From positions 558,001-622,000 of the forward strand of contig CATKHK010000004.1 in the NCBI GenBank assembly GCA_949751835.1: DNA of 64,000 nucleotides, given 5' to 3'. Positions 21,257-32,623 of the stretch are shown piece after piece. Positions within the stretch are counted from its first letter, which is position 1, and each line of letters opens with the position of its first letter. The notes under the pieces were generated by a model. It had not been told where the DNA came from and did no database searches. It was given only the letters and a program-made list of their open reading frames with translations. Position numbers and translations under genes: made by a program. Source of the DNA: Blepharisma japonicum. Its lineage: Eukaryota > Ciliophora > Heterotrichea > Heterotrichida > Blepharismidae.

Positions 21257-21266
21257 TCTGCTGAAT
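20880..21266 (-). pseudogene. Truncated copy of the 19359 gene
   Basis: 128 codons homologous to residues about 45-167 of the intact gene, from HDHTAHNPWEINQW to DLAEGVYKSLFK. The frame is open, including two TGA codons at the same Trp positions, but it has no ATG and the frame is closed by TAA just upstream (21267-21269). Three other tryptophans of the intact copy are changed (W to R or M). A 5'-truncated relic is likely; an unseen start exon is the alternative. Confidence 0.75.
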
Positions 21267-21694
21267 TTAGCAAATTATAAATAAAGGACTTTAAAGGGAT
21301 AATTTACAGGAGAACTTAAAAAATTATGGACGGTAAGCAATATTGTCTTTTATTTTTATTAATTAAAAATGAATCAGAAGAGAATAATATATATTAAATA
21401 AATTTATGTTATGCATTGGATAGAAAATATAGTTTCACATGTGGAAATCTGTTTTTATGACACATATGGTTTTTAAAAAATTATGTTATCTATTGTTTTT
21501 TTAGGAATTATTTAAGACAGTTTAATAAGCTTATCCAAAAGTTTTACTATTATAATAATAAATTTTTATGAATTTAAAACTAGTATAAGCATAGATGAGA
21601 AGCTGAAATTCATAAAACTGCAAATAATTGATTCCATATAAAAGAATTTAATTTGAAAAATATAATATGATTAACTTAAAACTCAATTAAATAA
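21267..21694. other. AT-rich intergenic region
   Basis: About 430 bp downstream of the 21695 gene and outside the duplication. Frames closed; nothing seen. Confidence 0.5.
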
Positions 21695-23224
21695 TTAGAG
21701 AAAAGTTTTATTGAATGAAGTTTTTCTTATTGATTTTGGAACTTTTTGCGCAATCTCTCTTGGAGATATACAACTTTTCATGAAGCTAGAAACTTTAACA
21801 GCTCTTTTAGCAGATTTAGTAGTTATTAGCTCAGGTGAACTTGAAAGTGTCCTTTCTGAGCCAAAAGATGACCTGCTTTGCACTCCATCAGTAGTATTTT
21901 CTGTATCAATATCATCAGTATTGCAACAAAACATAGAATTAGTTTTTCCATTAATTTTAGTATTAAAAGATCCAACTTTTTCAGCCAAATTCATGTTTGC
22001 TTTTATCCTTGAATTAATAATTTCGTCTATCGAAATTTCAATACCATCAATTTCACAAAAAATCTTTCCATTCTTCAATAATAAAGTAAATATACTTGAT
22101 CCACAGGCATATTTATTGCTGTGAACTAATTTAAATAGCCCAGGAAGATTTCTTTCAATTAAATGCTTTTCAAGTGCTTGATGCAATTCTTCACATTCAG
22201 TTTTTATTCCTACTTGATTTAATTTCTGCTTCAGTTCATAAATTTGCATTTTTAATATATCAATTTCTTTACTATTTCCAGTTTTTTCTTCCATCATAGA
22301 AATGCTTTTCTTCAAGCTATTTATTTCACATTGTTTTTTATAAATAACTTTATCTTTATTTTCTAATATCATCAATATTGAATTTTCTTTTGCTTTGGCA
22401 TCGTTTTTGGCTTTTTCCAAATTTTCTTTTAATTCTTTTATGATCTTTTCTTTTTCTAAGGTTTCACTTTTATGCTTTTCATTAATTTCTCCTAATTCTT
22501 TTTGCAGTATTTTATTAATTGCAAGAGCTTTTTTTTCCTTCTTCCTGAGTTCTTCTATTTCACAATTTAGTGACATCATGCTCGAAGAATAATTCCTTTT
22601 GTTTTTTTCTATTTCTTGTTTTAATGCAAAGTTCTCATTGGCAAGCTGCACAAATTGGGTCTCCAAAAAGCTCTCGTTTCGATGCTCAGTAGACGGAGTG
22701 CTTGAAGACTGAATCAGCTTCAATTCAGGCATAAATTCATTTTCTGACTCTGATAAAGATTCATTTTGGGAAACAGTTTCTGAATTTTCAGTTGATTCAT
22801 ATATAGGATTTACTCCTTTGAGCGTGCTGAGAGCAATAAACAATCGAGGAGCGTCCACTTTGGAAGGAATGGCTAAAATCACTTTATCTTTCTCATTAAA
22901 TAAAGGAAGTCATTGGAAGCCTTCGTCTGGTAAAATAGAGCCAGATAAAGTTACACTTCCTAGTTCTTCAGCAGTTTCTATGTTAATTACACTAAACTTT
23001 ATTAATCTGTCCTTTCAGAGTTTCACTGTAGTCTTATCATTGCTTGAGTTTATTGGAGTAATCACTCCATAAGTTTGGTTATCAATTGATATATGGCAGC
23101 TAAGTTGTGATTTATCCTTATCTGGGAAATCAACATTTAAAACACTAATTTCAATTCTATCGCCTATCATCAGATCCTTTTTATGGATATACTTATTAAT
23201 ATCGACAATAATTAAACTTGCCAT
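21695..23224 (-). CDS. C2-like N-terminus plus coiled-coil protein
   Basis: 509 aa with TGA Trp at 23015-23017 and 22914-22916 joining two standard-code pieces. Residues 1-120 alternate short beta strands (MASLIIVDINKYI, DRIEISVLNVDF, CHISIDNQTYGV, GSVTLSGSIL) in the manner of a C2 domain, though the calcium-binding Asp cluster is not evident. An acidic/Ser linker follows, then a coiled coil (about 180-300), then a compact segment (SSIFTLLLKNGKIFCEIDG) and a Ser-rich basic tail. Such C2/coiled-coil proteins are common in ciliates; membrane or cytoskeletal attachment is inferred only. Confidence 0.75.
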
Positions 23225-23550
23225 TTCAATAATAAAAGAATCAGTAAAGAAGATATGAAAAATTTTAGGGATTAATTTTATAATAAAATAATACTTATGG
23301 CTTTATACTTGGATAAAAACGCTGTTCTTTCAATTAATAAGTTCTTCTGGCTATTTTTCTTAATGGTATAATAAATGGATTATTTTATTATAAAAATAAA
23401 ATGGCTTTGATGACGCAATGCTTCATGACTCCAGTGGATGCACAATGATAGGGCTGAGCCGATCATATAAATCATTATTTATCTTGTAATTTTATCAAGA
23501 AAATGGCTTATTTATATGAAAAATTATTACATTAAGTTGCAGGTTCTTGA
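23225..23550. other. AT-rich intergenic region
   Basis: About 325 bp between two minus-strand genes; upstream flank of the C2-like gene. Nothing seen. Confidence 0.5.
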
Positions 23551-23814
23551 TTACTTTAAAATAAGGTCAAGATTAAATAAATTCATTGTTCCTAATAGTG
23601 ACTGGGTGTCACTTATTATTAATGGTTTCACTTCAATTAAATATTGTGTTGTATTGTGGGGTGTTTTGGGTGGGAACATTATTTTTTGTGACAATTTCTT
23701 TGATTTCTTTCTCAAAATTGTTGCCGGAGATTTTACTTCTAATTGTTTAGCTTCATTTTTTGGACTCATCGGAACGTAGCCAGGAGTCAAGATTAGCTGT
23801 TCTGGTTGTTTCAT
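23551..23814 (-). CDS. Small basic unknown protein
   Basis: 87 aa, ATG at 23812-23814, stop TAA. Pro/Lys-rich first half (LTPGYVPMSPK, ILRKKSKK, MFPPKTPHN) and a hydrophobic second half. An overlapping plus-strand frame of the same length is less protein-like, so the minus strand is preferred. No family recognised. Confidence 0.55.
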   Translation of the reverse strand: MKQPEQLILTPGYVPMSPKNEAKQLEVKSPATILRKKSKKLSQKIMFPPKTPHNTTQYLIEVKPLIISDTQSLLGTMNLFNLDLILK

Positions 23815-24059
23815 AGGTTTTGTTTAGCTGGTTGGTAGTGATTTTATTTTATTGGATATTTCTATTAGAACATTTAAGTTTTTAGTCAAAAAATTTAAAA
23901 ATGTGATTGGCTAGTTATAAGATAAAATACCGTCCCGAAGGATTTTTCTTTAATGCTTATTAAAAGAAATATTTCGGTATAAAATTTACTAAGATGGATT
24001 TTTTAAATTTCTGAAAACACTTTTGAATTTTTACTTATAAAAGATTACATTAACAAAAA

Positions 24060-27000
24060 TTATTCATCCTCTCTTACACTAATCTCATGCACACTAATCG
24101 GTGAATTGTTAATAGAATAAGAACTCGGGCTTTTTATACTGATGTCATTAACGCTCACTGAAGAGCTGTGATTAATCGAAAATGAGTGAATGCTTCTTTC
24201 ATCAGGAACTGACTCATTTCCCAATGAAGCAGGTGTTTGATGTCCTTCATTTTCATTTTCATTATCTTCTTGTTCTTCTTCATCCTCATCATGCTGAGAT
24301 ATTGTAAACTGTCTAATCCCTTCATCTTTACTTGGGAAATTCAAAAACCCATAAAACAGCTTTACAAACTCATACGTAAGATCTGCAAAAATTATTAAAA
24401 TAATCCCACAAATAAAAATCGGTATTATTTCTTTCGCTATGTCATTTTCTGCATACATCATCACGATTATAATCACAAACAGCCCTGGAATCAAAGAATG
24501 AGTTGTATTATACATATCATGAACAAAGGGCTGATTATACACCACAATAATCCCAATTATTCCAAATAGCAATATCAAAGGCACAGACTCTTGCCTCCCA
24601 GAACCAACACATCCTAAAAGTAGCACAATAGTTCCATATACCCAAAGTTCAAAAATGTAAATCCATTGGAATTTTATTATTTTCATTTGAGGAGTTGGCT
24701 GTTCTTGCTCTTTTATTGCTGCAACTTTCAAAACAGGTGGAGAAAAAACCTTGCTGATTGGCTCACTCATTCATAAACTTGGATTTGATTTTCTGTGCTC
24801 ATCAGTTAGCTCTTCATCTAATGAGTGCCATTCTCCACTTTCAGGTTTTTCTTTATAATGTGATAGAATTAAGTCACTAATGTGGGTGGAATCGTTGGAT
24901 TTTTCAGATTTAGAAGCAATTTTAAGCCCAAGCGTCATAAGGATAATTGCTTTATTAGGATTCTCATCTTTGATCCACTTCTTGAATAAATAAGTCCATG
25001 TGATAATGATAGAGATATAGGTAGTTAATACAATTCAGGAAAGGACATAACTGAAAATTTCAGCTGAGTCTTCATTGTCTACTTTGATAATTGATTCAGC
25101 ACAAGAAAAAACAAAAGGTAGAAAAGTAAGGAATATAAAGAGATTGTATGCACAGAGCTCATAAAGCTGTCTTATGGCTTTTTGAGCTATAAAAATAAGC
25201 ACTATATGAATTGTAATGATAGCACCAAGAAGAATGAGAAAGTATTGGATATTATTCACAAAAATCCCATTATCATCAGCGCTGAGTCCTAGTATATCTA
25301 GAGTTGATCTACCACGATGAATTGTATACATTTCAGTGAATCTCAAATGAGACCACCCAAAAGAATTGTAAAGGTTTGTATTTGTGTCACTGTTCGAAAG
25401 CGAGTGCATTGCAAAAAGGGTTTGAAACATTAAAAGTGCATAAAGCAGCCCAGATAAAAGATTTAGTCCTTTGCCTTCATTAACTCCATACCAACTGGTA
25501 AAAAGATAGGATGGAATAAGAACTATTATTGCAGTCACAAACAAGTAGCAAGAAGCTGCTCCTATGTAGCTTAAATCTACATAGGAAGATGATGAAGAAG
25601 AGGTTGAGTTTTGAGGTACAGTGGAATTTACCTTTATACAAGTGTCTGGTAACGGTTTTGCATCCTCAATCCATGAGGTATTTGTACACTTTCAGCCAGG
25701 CTCGACTTGGCAAGAAGAGCTACACCCATCTCCATTATTTGTATTCCCATCATCGCATCCTTCATTGCTACTTGGTGATGTTAGGCCGTCTCCACACACA
25801 TCTCCATTTGACTCTTTCTTACACTTTGAACTGCAGCCATCTCCATTTTCTGTGTTCCCATCATCGCATTCTTCTCCGCTCTCTACAACTCCATTCCCAC
25901 AGACTGTTGTATTGGTATTGTCAGTTGAGTTATGATCTGTTGAATTGTGATCTGTTGAATTATGATCTGTATTATTATTTGTTGGAGGGATTTCAGTACA
26001 AGAGTCTTTAGATGTGATCGATCCGCCACTACAAGTTCATCCTGATTCTATCTGACAATTAGATGAGCAGCCATCTCCACTTTTAAGGTTTCCATCGTCA
26101 CATTGTTCTGTAGAAGAGTATCTAAGACCGTTTCCACAAGCATCATTTTTTACAATAACAAAAGTGTAGAGCTGAGAGATTGAAGAAGTCTCTGCACGGA
26201 CTGTAAATTTTAAGCTGTAAGTAAGCGAAGAACCAACCTGAATAGTGTAGTTTAATATGTTTGAAGGGGTTAGGCTAGATACTCCTGCATCAATCACTGC
26301 ATTTCCATCTTGACTTTCAAAGTAGCTTTCTAATTGAGTTGCATAAAAATCTACATAAACCCTATAAGTAAGCACGCTTGGGCTAAAAGAAGGATTTCAC
26401 TCTCCCTCAATTGTCGCAGATTTTAATGCTGTATTATTCGATCTCATATAAAGATCAATCTCTATTTGTTGGGTATAAGCTGAATCTTCAGCCGTAATAT
26501 TTAAATTTATTTGATTCTTCCCTATAGTTGGCACCAGTACTTTTCCACTGCTATAATAAGAATTATAGCCTAAATGGTTAAACTGTATAAGGGCATTAGC
26601 TTTAAGCGAATTAGGAATAGCTTTAACTAAAAATCCCAAGCTTGAGCTATAGTCGAAGTTTTGAACACTGTATAGAGTACGAAGGGGATAAAAGCTTTCA
26701 GTAAAGGAGACTTCAGTGTAGTTTGTGCAACAAGAACTGACTAAAGCTGATGATGATAAATTTGTAAAAGAGTCCGAAGATGAAACTTGATATAAATTTA
26801 AGCTTTGAAGATAAGGGTCAACTGACTTAACTGGAATATAGATATTGTAAGTAGAAGTTTGGCTGATATTGGCAACAGATTGAAGCTGAATTGTAATAGT
26901 ATCACCTGATCCTCCATTTAGAAGTCCATTTATTGACTGCCCTGAATAAAGGTATTTTTTACTAAAAAGGCCTAAGCTTGATGATAGTGTAAGATAGCTA

Positions 27001-27740
27001 TCAGATGTGGTATTCACAAACAGATTGTAACTCATACCAGAAGAGCTATCAAATGAAGGTGCAAGTGTATAGCTATATATGTCCGCTGTAAATCGTGGGG
27101 ATAAATGAAAAGTCTGACTGATCCCTGTAATTGAGATAGTTAAATTTGTAGCTTGCTGGGCTGATGGAACTCTGTATGCTGAAAAAAGAGCAATCCCATT
27201 GTTTGAAGATAGCTCTAAATAATTATAAAAATCATTCAGTGGAAATGATAGCAAGCTTGGGATTGATGTCCATGATGGATGTCGCTGGGCTAATGAAAAG
27301 ACTCTTCCTTGTATAGAAGTATCATTAGTCTGTACTGAAATATAAGTTTGGTTTGTAGATCCACAAGCAGAGGAGGTGCATTGAGTTGTTCCTAGATAGA
27401 CTTTATAATAGGAAGAAAGGGTGCCTTCTAATCCAATCAAGATATCATACTCAGTATCTTGATCTGTCAGAGTCAAAGTGCTAAAGCCTTGAGGTAGAGA
27501 TGTTAAATTGACTGATTGAGAACTATTAAGTGTAGAGAGATACTGTGAATTCAAGTACATGGTGATGGTAGATGTCGCATCGATGGAAAATTGTAATGCT
27601 GATGATGAAGACTGAAGAACTGGGTAAATGTAAGGATCGGAGTCGTAAGCTTGGAAAGGAGGATATGTAGGGGAGGGGAAGGTTATACCTTGAAGGGAAG
27701 CAAGAACTCCAAGAATTCTTAGTAAGAAGATATTTTTCAT
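24060..27740 (-). CDS. Large surface protein: signal peptide, Cys-rich DUF4215-type repeats, multiple membrane spans
   Basis: 1226 aa, continuous with TGA=Trp at 26397-26399, 26037-26039, in the third repeat (CQVEPGW), at 25035-25037 and near 24771. The start is taken at MKNIFLLRILGVLASLQG, a good signal peptide; another ATG lies nine codons upstream (27767). The Ser/Thr/Tyr-rich ectodomain includes a Cadherin-like beta-sandwich segment (LKSATIEGEWNPSFSPS...TYRVYV). Then come three Cys-rich repeats of the CGNG...CDDGN...GDGCSSxC type, with a DHNST run between the first and second. About nine hydrophobic helices and an acidic Ser-rich cytosolic tail complete it. It fits a plasma-membrane receptor or adhesion protein. 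Confidence 0.85.
25924..25968 (-). repeat. 15-nt tandem repeat encoding DHNST
   Basis: Three near-identical 15-bp units inside the surface-protein gene, translating to repeated DHNST between two Cys-rich repeats. Likely a flexible N-glycosylated spacer. Confidence 0.85.
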
Positions 27741-27991
27741 TTTATAGTCTGACTTAGGATACATCAAAAAATCTTTGAAAAATAGATAAAATAGCTCAAT
27801 AATAAGAAATTAAAACTTTTTATACCCCTTTAATATTTGTTTTGTGCTATCTATATATAAATAATTTTTTTTAAGGCTGATTATAAAAGTTAGAGAAAAT
27901 CCAACATTCTAATTTATAATGCAACTCGAATTTCAGCGGAGGAATTCGATTAGCTATAAAGTAACTTATTAGTGTTTTTATCATTTATTAA

Positions 27992-28957
27992 CTATCTATG
28001 TCTTAAAGATGGATACTCAGTTCTAAGGTTTACAACCATACTTGAAACTGACACACTTGGTTTTGTCCTCTCTTTATAAGTGGTTTTCCAAGGAACTATT
28101 TCTCTATTGTCTTTTTTAATTGCAGGATCATATGGTTCAGGCATGTGCTCAGGAAATGGTGCCAAAGTGCTTCCTTCTCTCATTGGATTAGGTGGTATAA
28201 AGGCTCTATCATGTTGTATCCCTGCATAGGTTGATGGTCTTTTTACTCTTCCCTTTGGGTTTTCCCCTCCATAGGTGGATTTGTCATCAAAAAACGGTTT
28301 TTCCCCATAAACCATGCTTTTAAACGGTTGCTCTTGCATTTTTGCTTTATCTCTTTTAGCTTGCTCTCTTGCTAATTGATCTTTTCTATTATATGGGTCA
28401 GCTTGGTGCTCTGGATACCCACCAATTAGCACCCCAGGGGTGGAAGCAGCTTCTCCTTTTTTGGGAGGATTCGTAAGAAAATTCCTTGGCTCTGTGTACA
28501 CAGACCCATCTGGGAGTTTTCTTTTGATTTGCCTGAAATTCATTGTAGGCATGCTTGGATAAGATGAATAAATTGTCTTGATTGGTCCATCAGGCTTTCA
28601 TGGAGTTTCATGAAGTTTTTTAATTTGCTCTGTTTTTCCCTTGTAGTCTTTATTTAGCTTTTTAGGGTCGTATTTGTCTTCTATATATTCAAAGGTTGAA
28701 AAATAGCAGTCTGAAGTTTTCCCTCGTTTACCCTGAGATGTTAAAAAGTTTCGTGGGGCAGTTTTTACAGAACCGTCCTCATTTCTCCTTGGAGGTTTGC
28801 TTCTTGAATAAGTGTCATCAGAAATCGCAGTAGTTCCTACAAATGAAAACAGACCTAATCTTTGATAATTAGGGTCAAATTTGGACTCTTCAAAAAATTT
28901 TTTTCGAGTTGTTTCCATCTCTTTTTCTCGTTCCTTAGGGCTTATCACCTTGGTCAT
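27992..28957 (-). CDS. CFAP96: Cilia- and flagella-associated protein CFAP96 (C4orf47-like)
   Basis: 321 aa, close to the length of vertebrate CFAP96 (about 310). TGA at 28598-28600 is Trp. Family hallmarks seen: RLGLFSFVG near the start (family RIGLFSE), repeated PRNFLT...KKG/KRG segments (family NLYTNPGKKG), DCYFSTFEYIEDKYDPKK, GGYPEHQADPYNRK and PFPEHMPEPYDPA (family DPYPSHSADPY), and a final VSSMVVNLR (family ESIMTLNVR). It is an axoneme-associated protein lacking catalytic domains, as expected in a ciliate. Ends on TAA. Confidence 0.85.
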
Positions 28958-29092
28958 ATTGATGATAATATTTATAAATTAGCGATAATTTAAAAATTAA
29001 GACGGTTTTGAGCCTTTTACAGCTATATAGGAGATATGAAATCAAGTGCTTTTTAATTGTATAAGTGCAGTTTTTTATATCATAATATTGTT

Positions 29093-30898
29093 ATGATTTC
29101 TTATGTAAAAAGATGCTTTACAGAAGCACGCAGCTACATTAGAAATTTTTGTATAGTGGCACATATTGATCATGGGAAATCCACTCTAGCTGATAGATTT
29201 CTTGAACTTACAGGCACAAAAGTAGATAAAGCTCAAGTTCTTGATAAACTGGCAGTAGAAAGAGAAAGAGGTATCACAGTGAGAGCACAGACAGCTACAA
29301 TGAATTATGAATACAAAGGAAACCAATACTTACTAAATTTAATTGATACTCCTGGCCACGTTGATTTCTCTTATGAAGTATCAAGAAGCCTCAGAGCTTG
29401 CCAAGGCGCGATTTTGCTTGTTGATGCGACTGCAGGAATCCAAGCTCAAACTTTTTCAACATTTTACCAAGCATTTGAAGCTAACCTTGAAATAATTCCA
29501 GGAGTAAATAAAATTGACCATCCTTCAGCTGTCCCAGAACTCGTTATAGATCAATTAAAAACCCATTTTGACTTACACAATCCTTTTTTGGTATCTGCTA
29601 AAACTGGGCAAGGTGTAAAGGAGTTGATAGAAGCGGTCATAGAAAAAGTGCCTCCACCTCCAGGTATCACAGATGGGAGGCTTCGATGTTTTTTATTTGA
29701 CTCGTGGTATGATTGGCTAAATGGTGTAATTTGTGCTATTGAAATTGTTGATGGGAGATTGCAAAAAGGAGACCGTATAAGGTCTATAAACAATGGAAAA
29801 ACATATCAGGTCCATGAAATTGGGTTTATGAGACTAGAATTAGAGCCTAGAAATTCACTGGAAAGTGGACAAGTGGGGTATGTTGTTCTAAATATGAAAG
29901 AAACTAGTGAAGCTTTGATTGGGGATACTTTTTGCATGGCTGATGATAAGGATATTGTGCCCTTTGAAGGGTTTAAAAAGTCAAAGTGCATGGTTTTTTC
30001 TGGAGTTTTTCCGGTTGATCAAGAAGAATGTGAAGATCTTAATAAAGCTCTTATGAAGTATAATTTAGAAGATAGAAGTTTAGTGATACAAAAAGATCAA
30101 AGTGCAGCTCTAGGCAATGGCTTCAGATGTGGATTTTTAGGTCTTCTTCATATGGACATTTTTAAAGAAAGACTTGACAGAGAGCATAAAATCAGTGTAA
30201 TAATGACCCCTCCAAGTGTCCCCTACAAAGCTATCCTTAAAGACGGCACTGAAATTTTAATAGAAAAATGCAATGAGATGCCTGACAAATTCAAAATAAA
30301 AACTTTTCTTGAACCTATGGTCTCAATAACTATTGTCATCCCAAATGAATATTTAGGCGATGTCATGTCTTTCTGCCTTCAGCATAGATCTAAACAAGAC
30401 GAAATTGTCAATATAGACACCAAACATGTTCTCTTAAGATACTCTTTACCTTTATCAGAAATTATTGTAGACTTTTATGACTGCTTGAAATCGATAACTA
30501 AAGGAATGGCCACAATGGACTATGAGCATAAAGATTACAGAGAAGCAGACTTAGGCAAACTTGTAGCCATGATTAATAGTGACCCTATTGATGCACTTAC
30601 TTTTCTAGTGCACCGTTCACAAGCCTACGATAAAGCAAAAGTTCTTGTAGATAAACTGAAAGAAAATATCCCTGGGCAGCAGTTTGAAGTTTTTATTCAA
30701 GCAGCATTTGATGGAAAGATAATAGCTAGTTCAAAAATAAGACCTTTCAGAAAAGATGTATTGGCGAAACTCTATGGGGGAGATCAGACTAGAAAAACTA
30801 AATTGTTGGATAAACAAAAAAGAGGGAAAAAAAAGATGAAAATGATTGGAACTGTTGAAGTTGACCCTTCAACATTTCAAAATATTCTCAGAAATTAA
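29093..30898 (+). CDS. GUF1: Mitochondrial translation factor GUF1 (EF4/LepA)
   Basis: 601 aa GTPase that back-translocates ribosomes. The start ATG at 29093 gives a short basic presequence (MISYVKRCFTEARSYIRN). G motifs are complete: AHIDHGKST (G1), RGITV (G2), DTPGH (G3), NKID (G4) and SAK (G5). The LepA-type C-terminus is present, including GFRCGFLGLLHMDIF, the AKLYGGDQTRK segment and the KRGKKKMK tail. An upstream in-frame TTG exists but is not needed. No intron and no TGA codon. Confidence 0.95.
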   Translation: MISYVKRCFTEARSYIRNFCIVAHIDHGKSTLADRFLELTGTKVDKAQVLDKLAVERERGITVRAQTATMNYEYKGNQYLLNLIDTPGHVDFSYEVSRSLRACQGAILLVDATAGIQAQTFSTFYQAFEANLEIIPGVNKIDHPSAVPELVIDQLKTHFDLHNPFLVSAKTGQGVKELIEAVIEKVPPPPGITDGRLRCFLFDSWYDWLNGVICAIEIVDGRLQKGDRIRSINNGKTYQVHEIGFMRLELEPRNSLESGQVGYVVLNMKETSEALIGDTFCMADDKDIVPFEGFKKSKCMVFSGVFPVDQEECEDLNKALMKYNLEDRSLVIQKDQSAALGNGFRCGFLGLLHMDIFKERLDREHKISVIMTPPSVPYKAILKDGTEILIEKCNEMPDKFKIKTFLEPMVSITIVIPNEYLGDVMSFCLQHRSKQDEIVNIDTKHVLLRYSLPLSEIIVDFYDCLKSITKGMATMDYEHKDYREADLGKLVAMINSDPIDALTFLVHRSQAYDKAKVLVDKLKENIPGQQFEVFIQAAFDGKIIASSKIRPFRKDVLAKLYGGDQTRKTKLLDKQKRGKKKMKMIGTVEVDPSTFQNILRN

Positions 30899-31098
30899 AG
30901 TGGAAGCTTCATAATAGTAAATTAGTTTACAATAACCTAATTTTCATTTTGTTGAAGGGCAATTATAAAAAATCATAAACAATGCTGATAAATAACTGTT
31001 TATGCTTCAGTTAGGGCCTTAAAATTAATTAATAATTTTAAGACAAAATTTAGTGCATTATTTCCAAGTATCTGATAATTTTCATTAATTTATCAATT

Positions 31099-31725
31099 AT
31101 GACCATCCCAAATGAAGAATTCGATTTTATTTACAAAATAGTGTTAGTAGGTGACACAGCAGTAGGAAAAACCAACTTAGTATCCCGTTATCTTAAAAAC
31201 ACACAGCCTAAGAACTCAAACCCTACAATTGGGGTTGAATTCTCAACTCGTGCTTTCACCTTAAAATCTGGTGTTCTTATAAAAGCTCAAATATGAGATA
31301 CTGCAGGACAAGAAAGATACCATGCAATTGTATCAGCACACTACAGAAGAGCAATTGGCGCTCTTGTAGTCTATGATGTTACAAGTTTTAAGTCGTTTTG
31401 CAGTATTCCGCGATGGCTCCAGGATCTTAAAGACAAAGCTGACCCTGACATTTTGATTATTCTTGTCGGGAACAAAATTGATTTGTTATACAAAAATCCA
31501 GCATTGAGAGAAGTGTCAAGTGAGCATGCGAAGAAACTTGCAGACGAAGAAGGAATGCTGTTTATTGAAACAAGTGCACTTATTGGGACAAAGGTAAGTG
31601 AAGCCTTTGAGATTTTAATAGAAGGAATTTATGAAAAAACGAAGGACAGGATTGCTGATGACGAAAAAGAAGGTCTTACAAAGTCACTGGCACAAATAGA
31701 ACCAAAGCATAGGAGGTGTTGCTAA
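31099..31725 (+). CDS. Rab11-like small GTPase
   Basis: 208 aa. P-loop GDTAVGKTN, switch I TIGVEFSTR, switch II WDTAGQERY with Trp encoded by TGA (31294-31296), NKID, and ETSAL. The TSAL/EEGM end and double-Cys C-terminus (RRCC) mark a geranylgeranylated Rab; the YKIVLVG and SAHYRRAIGALVVYD segments are closest to Rab11. Expected to act in recycling or secretory vesicle traffic. The catalytic Gln is intact, so it should hydrolyse GTP. Confidence 0.93.
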
Positions 31726-32034
31726 TAAACATTGAAATAATATAATTTGCTTTATTTGAATAAAAAATTAGGAAAATTAAAAAAATTTTTAATATAAATT
31801 AAAATTCAATTCCTATGTGGAGAATTCAAAATATTCAGGAAGGTTTTTGATTAGATGGCGCTGTATGATGCAAAAGTAACGCAATAAATTTTCTTAAAAT
31901 ATAACTCTTATGGATAATTTTAATATATTAAATTATTATAAACCTTAATATACTGATATGCGCTTTCTATGAAGCAAAAATTTTATTAATTTCACAAATT
32001 TATTTATATCGATTTGAAGACAAGAAAATAATTT
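31726..32034. other. AT-rich intergenic region
   Basis: About 310 bp between convergent genes. Nothing seen. Confidence 0.5.
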
Positions 32035-32623
32035 CTATTTTAAATTTATTTCTGCATTGCAATTTGGGCATCTGTTTTTTTTTGACTCAACTAGTCATTC
32101 ATCTATACAAGCTGCATGAAAAATATCCTTGCATTGGAGAGTTCTTATTAGTTGACCAGCTTCAATATTACTCAAACAAATTGTACATACTAATATGTCG
32201 CTTAAATTTTCTTCAACCTTAAACAACCGTGCTGGAATATGCTTATTTATTATTTTTGGGGAAACTTTTATTGTTTTTTTATGATTTTCGCATTCTAAAC
32301 TGTTATTTCTTAGGTTTGTTAATTCTGCAAGGTTTCTATTTGTAGATAACTCAGGATTGCTAGCTTGCCTTGCTGCACGTCTCTGATCTCTTATGATTAT
32401 AAATATGCATACCCCAATTCCTCTAAAATAAAGCTTACATAAGACCGAAAAATGATCCAATAAGAACGACAATAATAATAGTTTTCTTTGAAATATGAGA
32501 ATCCTCATCTGAGCATTCATCTCTATCATCATAATCGCCTCTGCCGTTAGAACAATCATGACCTGAGACAAAATTTGAAAATACCACAAGCAGTGATATA
32601 AAAAGTATTTTAAGAATCTTCAT
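32035..32623 (-). CDS. Membrane RING-H2 finger protein (first of a pair)
   Basis: 190 aa in two exons, join(32035..32422, 32439..32623). Signal peptide (MKILKILFISLLVVFSNFVSG), short acidic ectodomain with two Cys, one membrane helix (KKTIIIVVLIGSFFGL...IGVCIFIII), a basic stop-transfer RDQRR, then a RING-H2 at the C-terminus: CTICLSNI, C-x-DIFHAACIDEWL, CPNC. The Trp after CIDE is TGA (32095-32097). The family is a membrane E3 ligase of the ATL/PA-TM-RING layout. The 16-nt intron sits in the membrane helix, at the same place as in the neighbour at 33511. Confidence 0.86.
32423..32438 (-). other. 16-nt intron (RING-H2 gene 1)
   Basis: GTAAGCTTTATTTTAG; the only 16-nt one of nine. A at position 10. 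The following frame continues the membrane helix; without splicing a TAA ends the protein. Confidence 0.88.

Noticed and set aside
23516-23779. 87-codon plus-strand ORF opposite 23551-23814
   Set aside because: The minus strand is more protein-like, and hydrophobic AT-rich frames of this kind are usual shadows.
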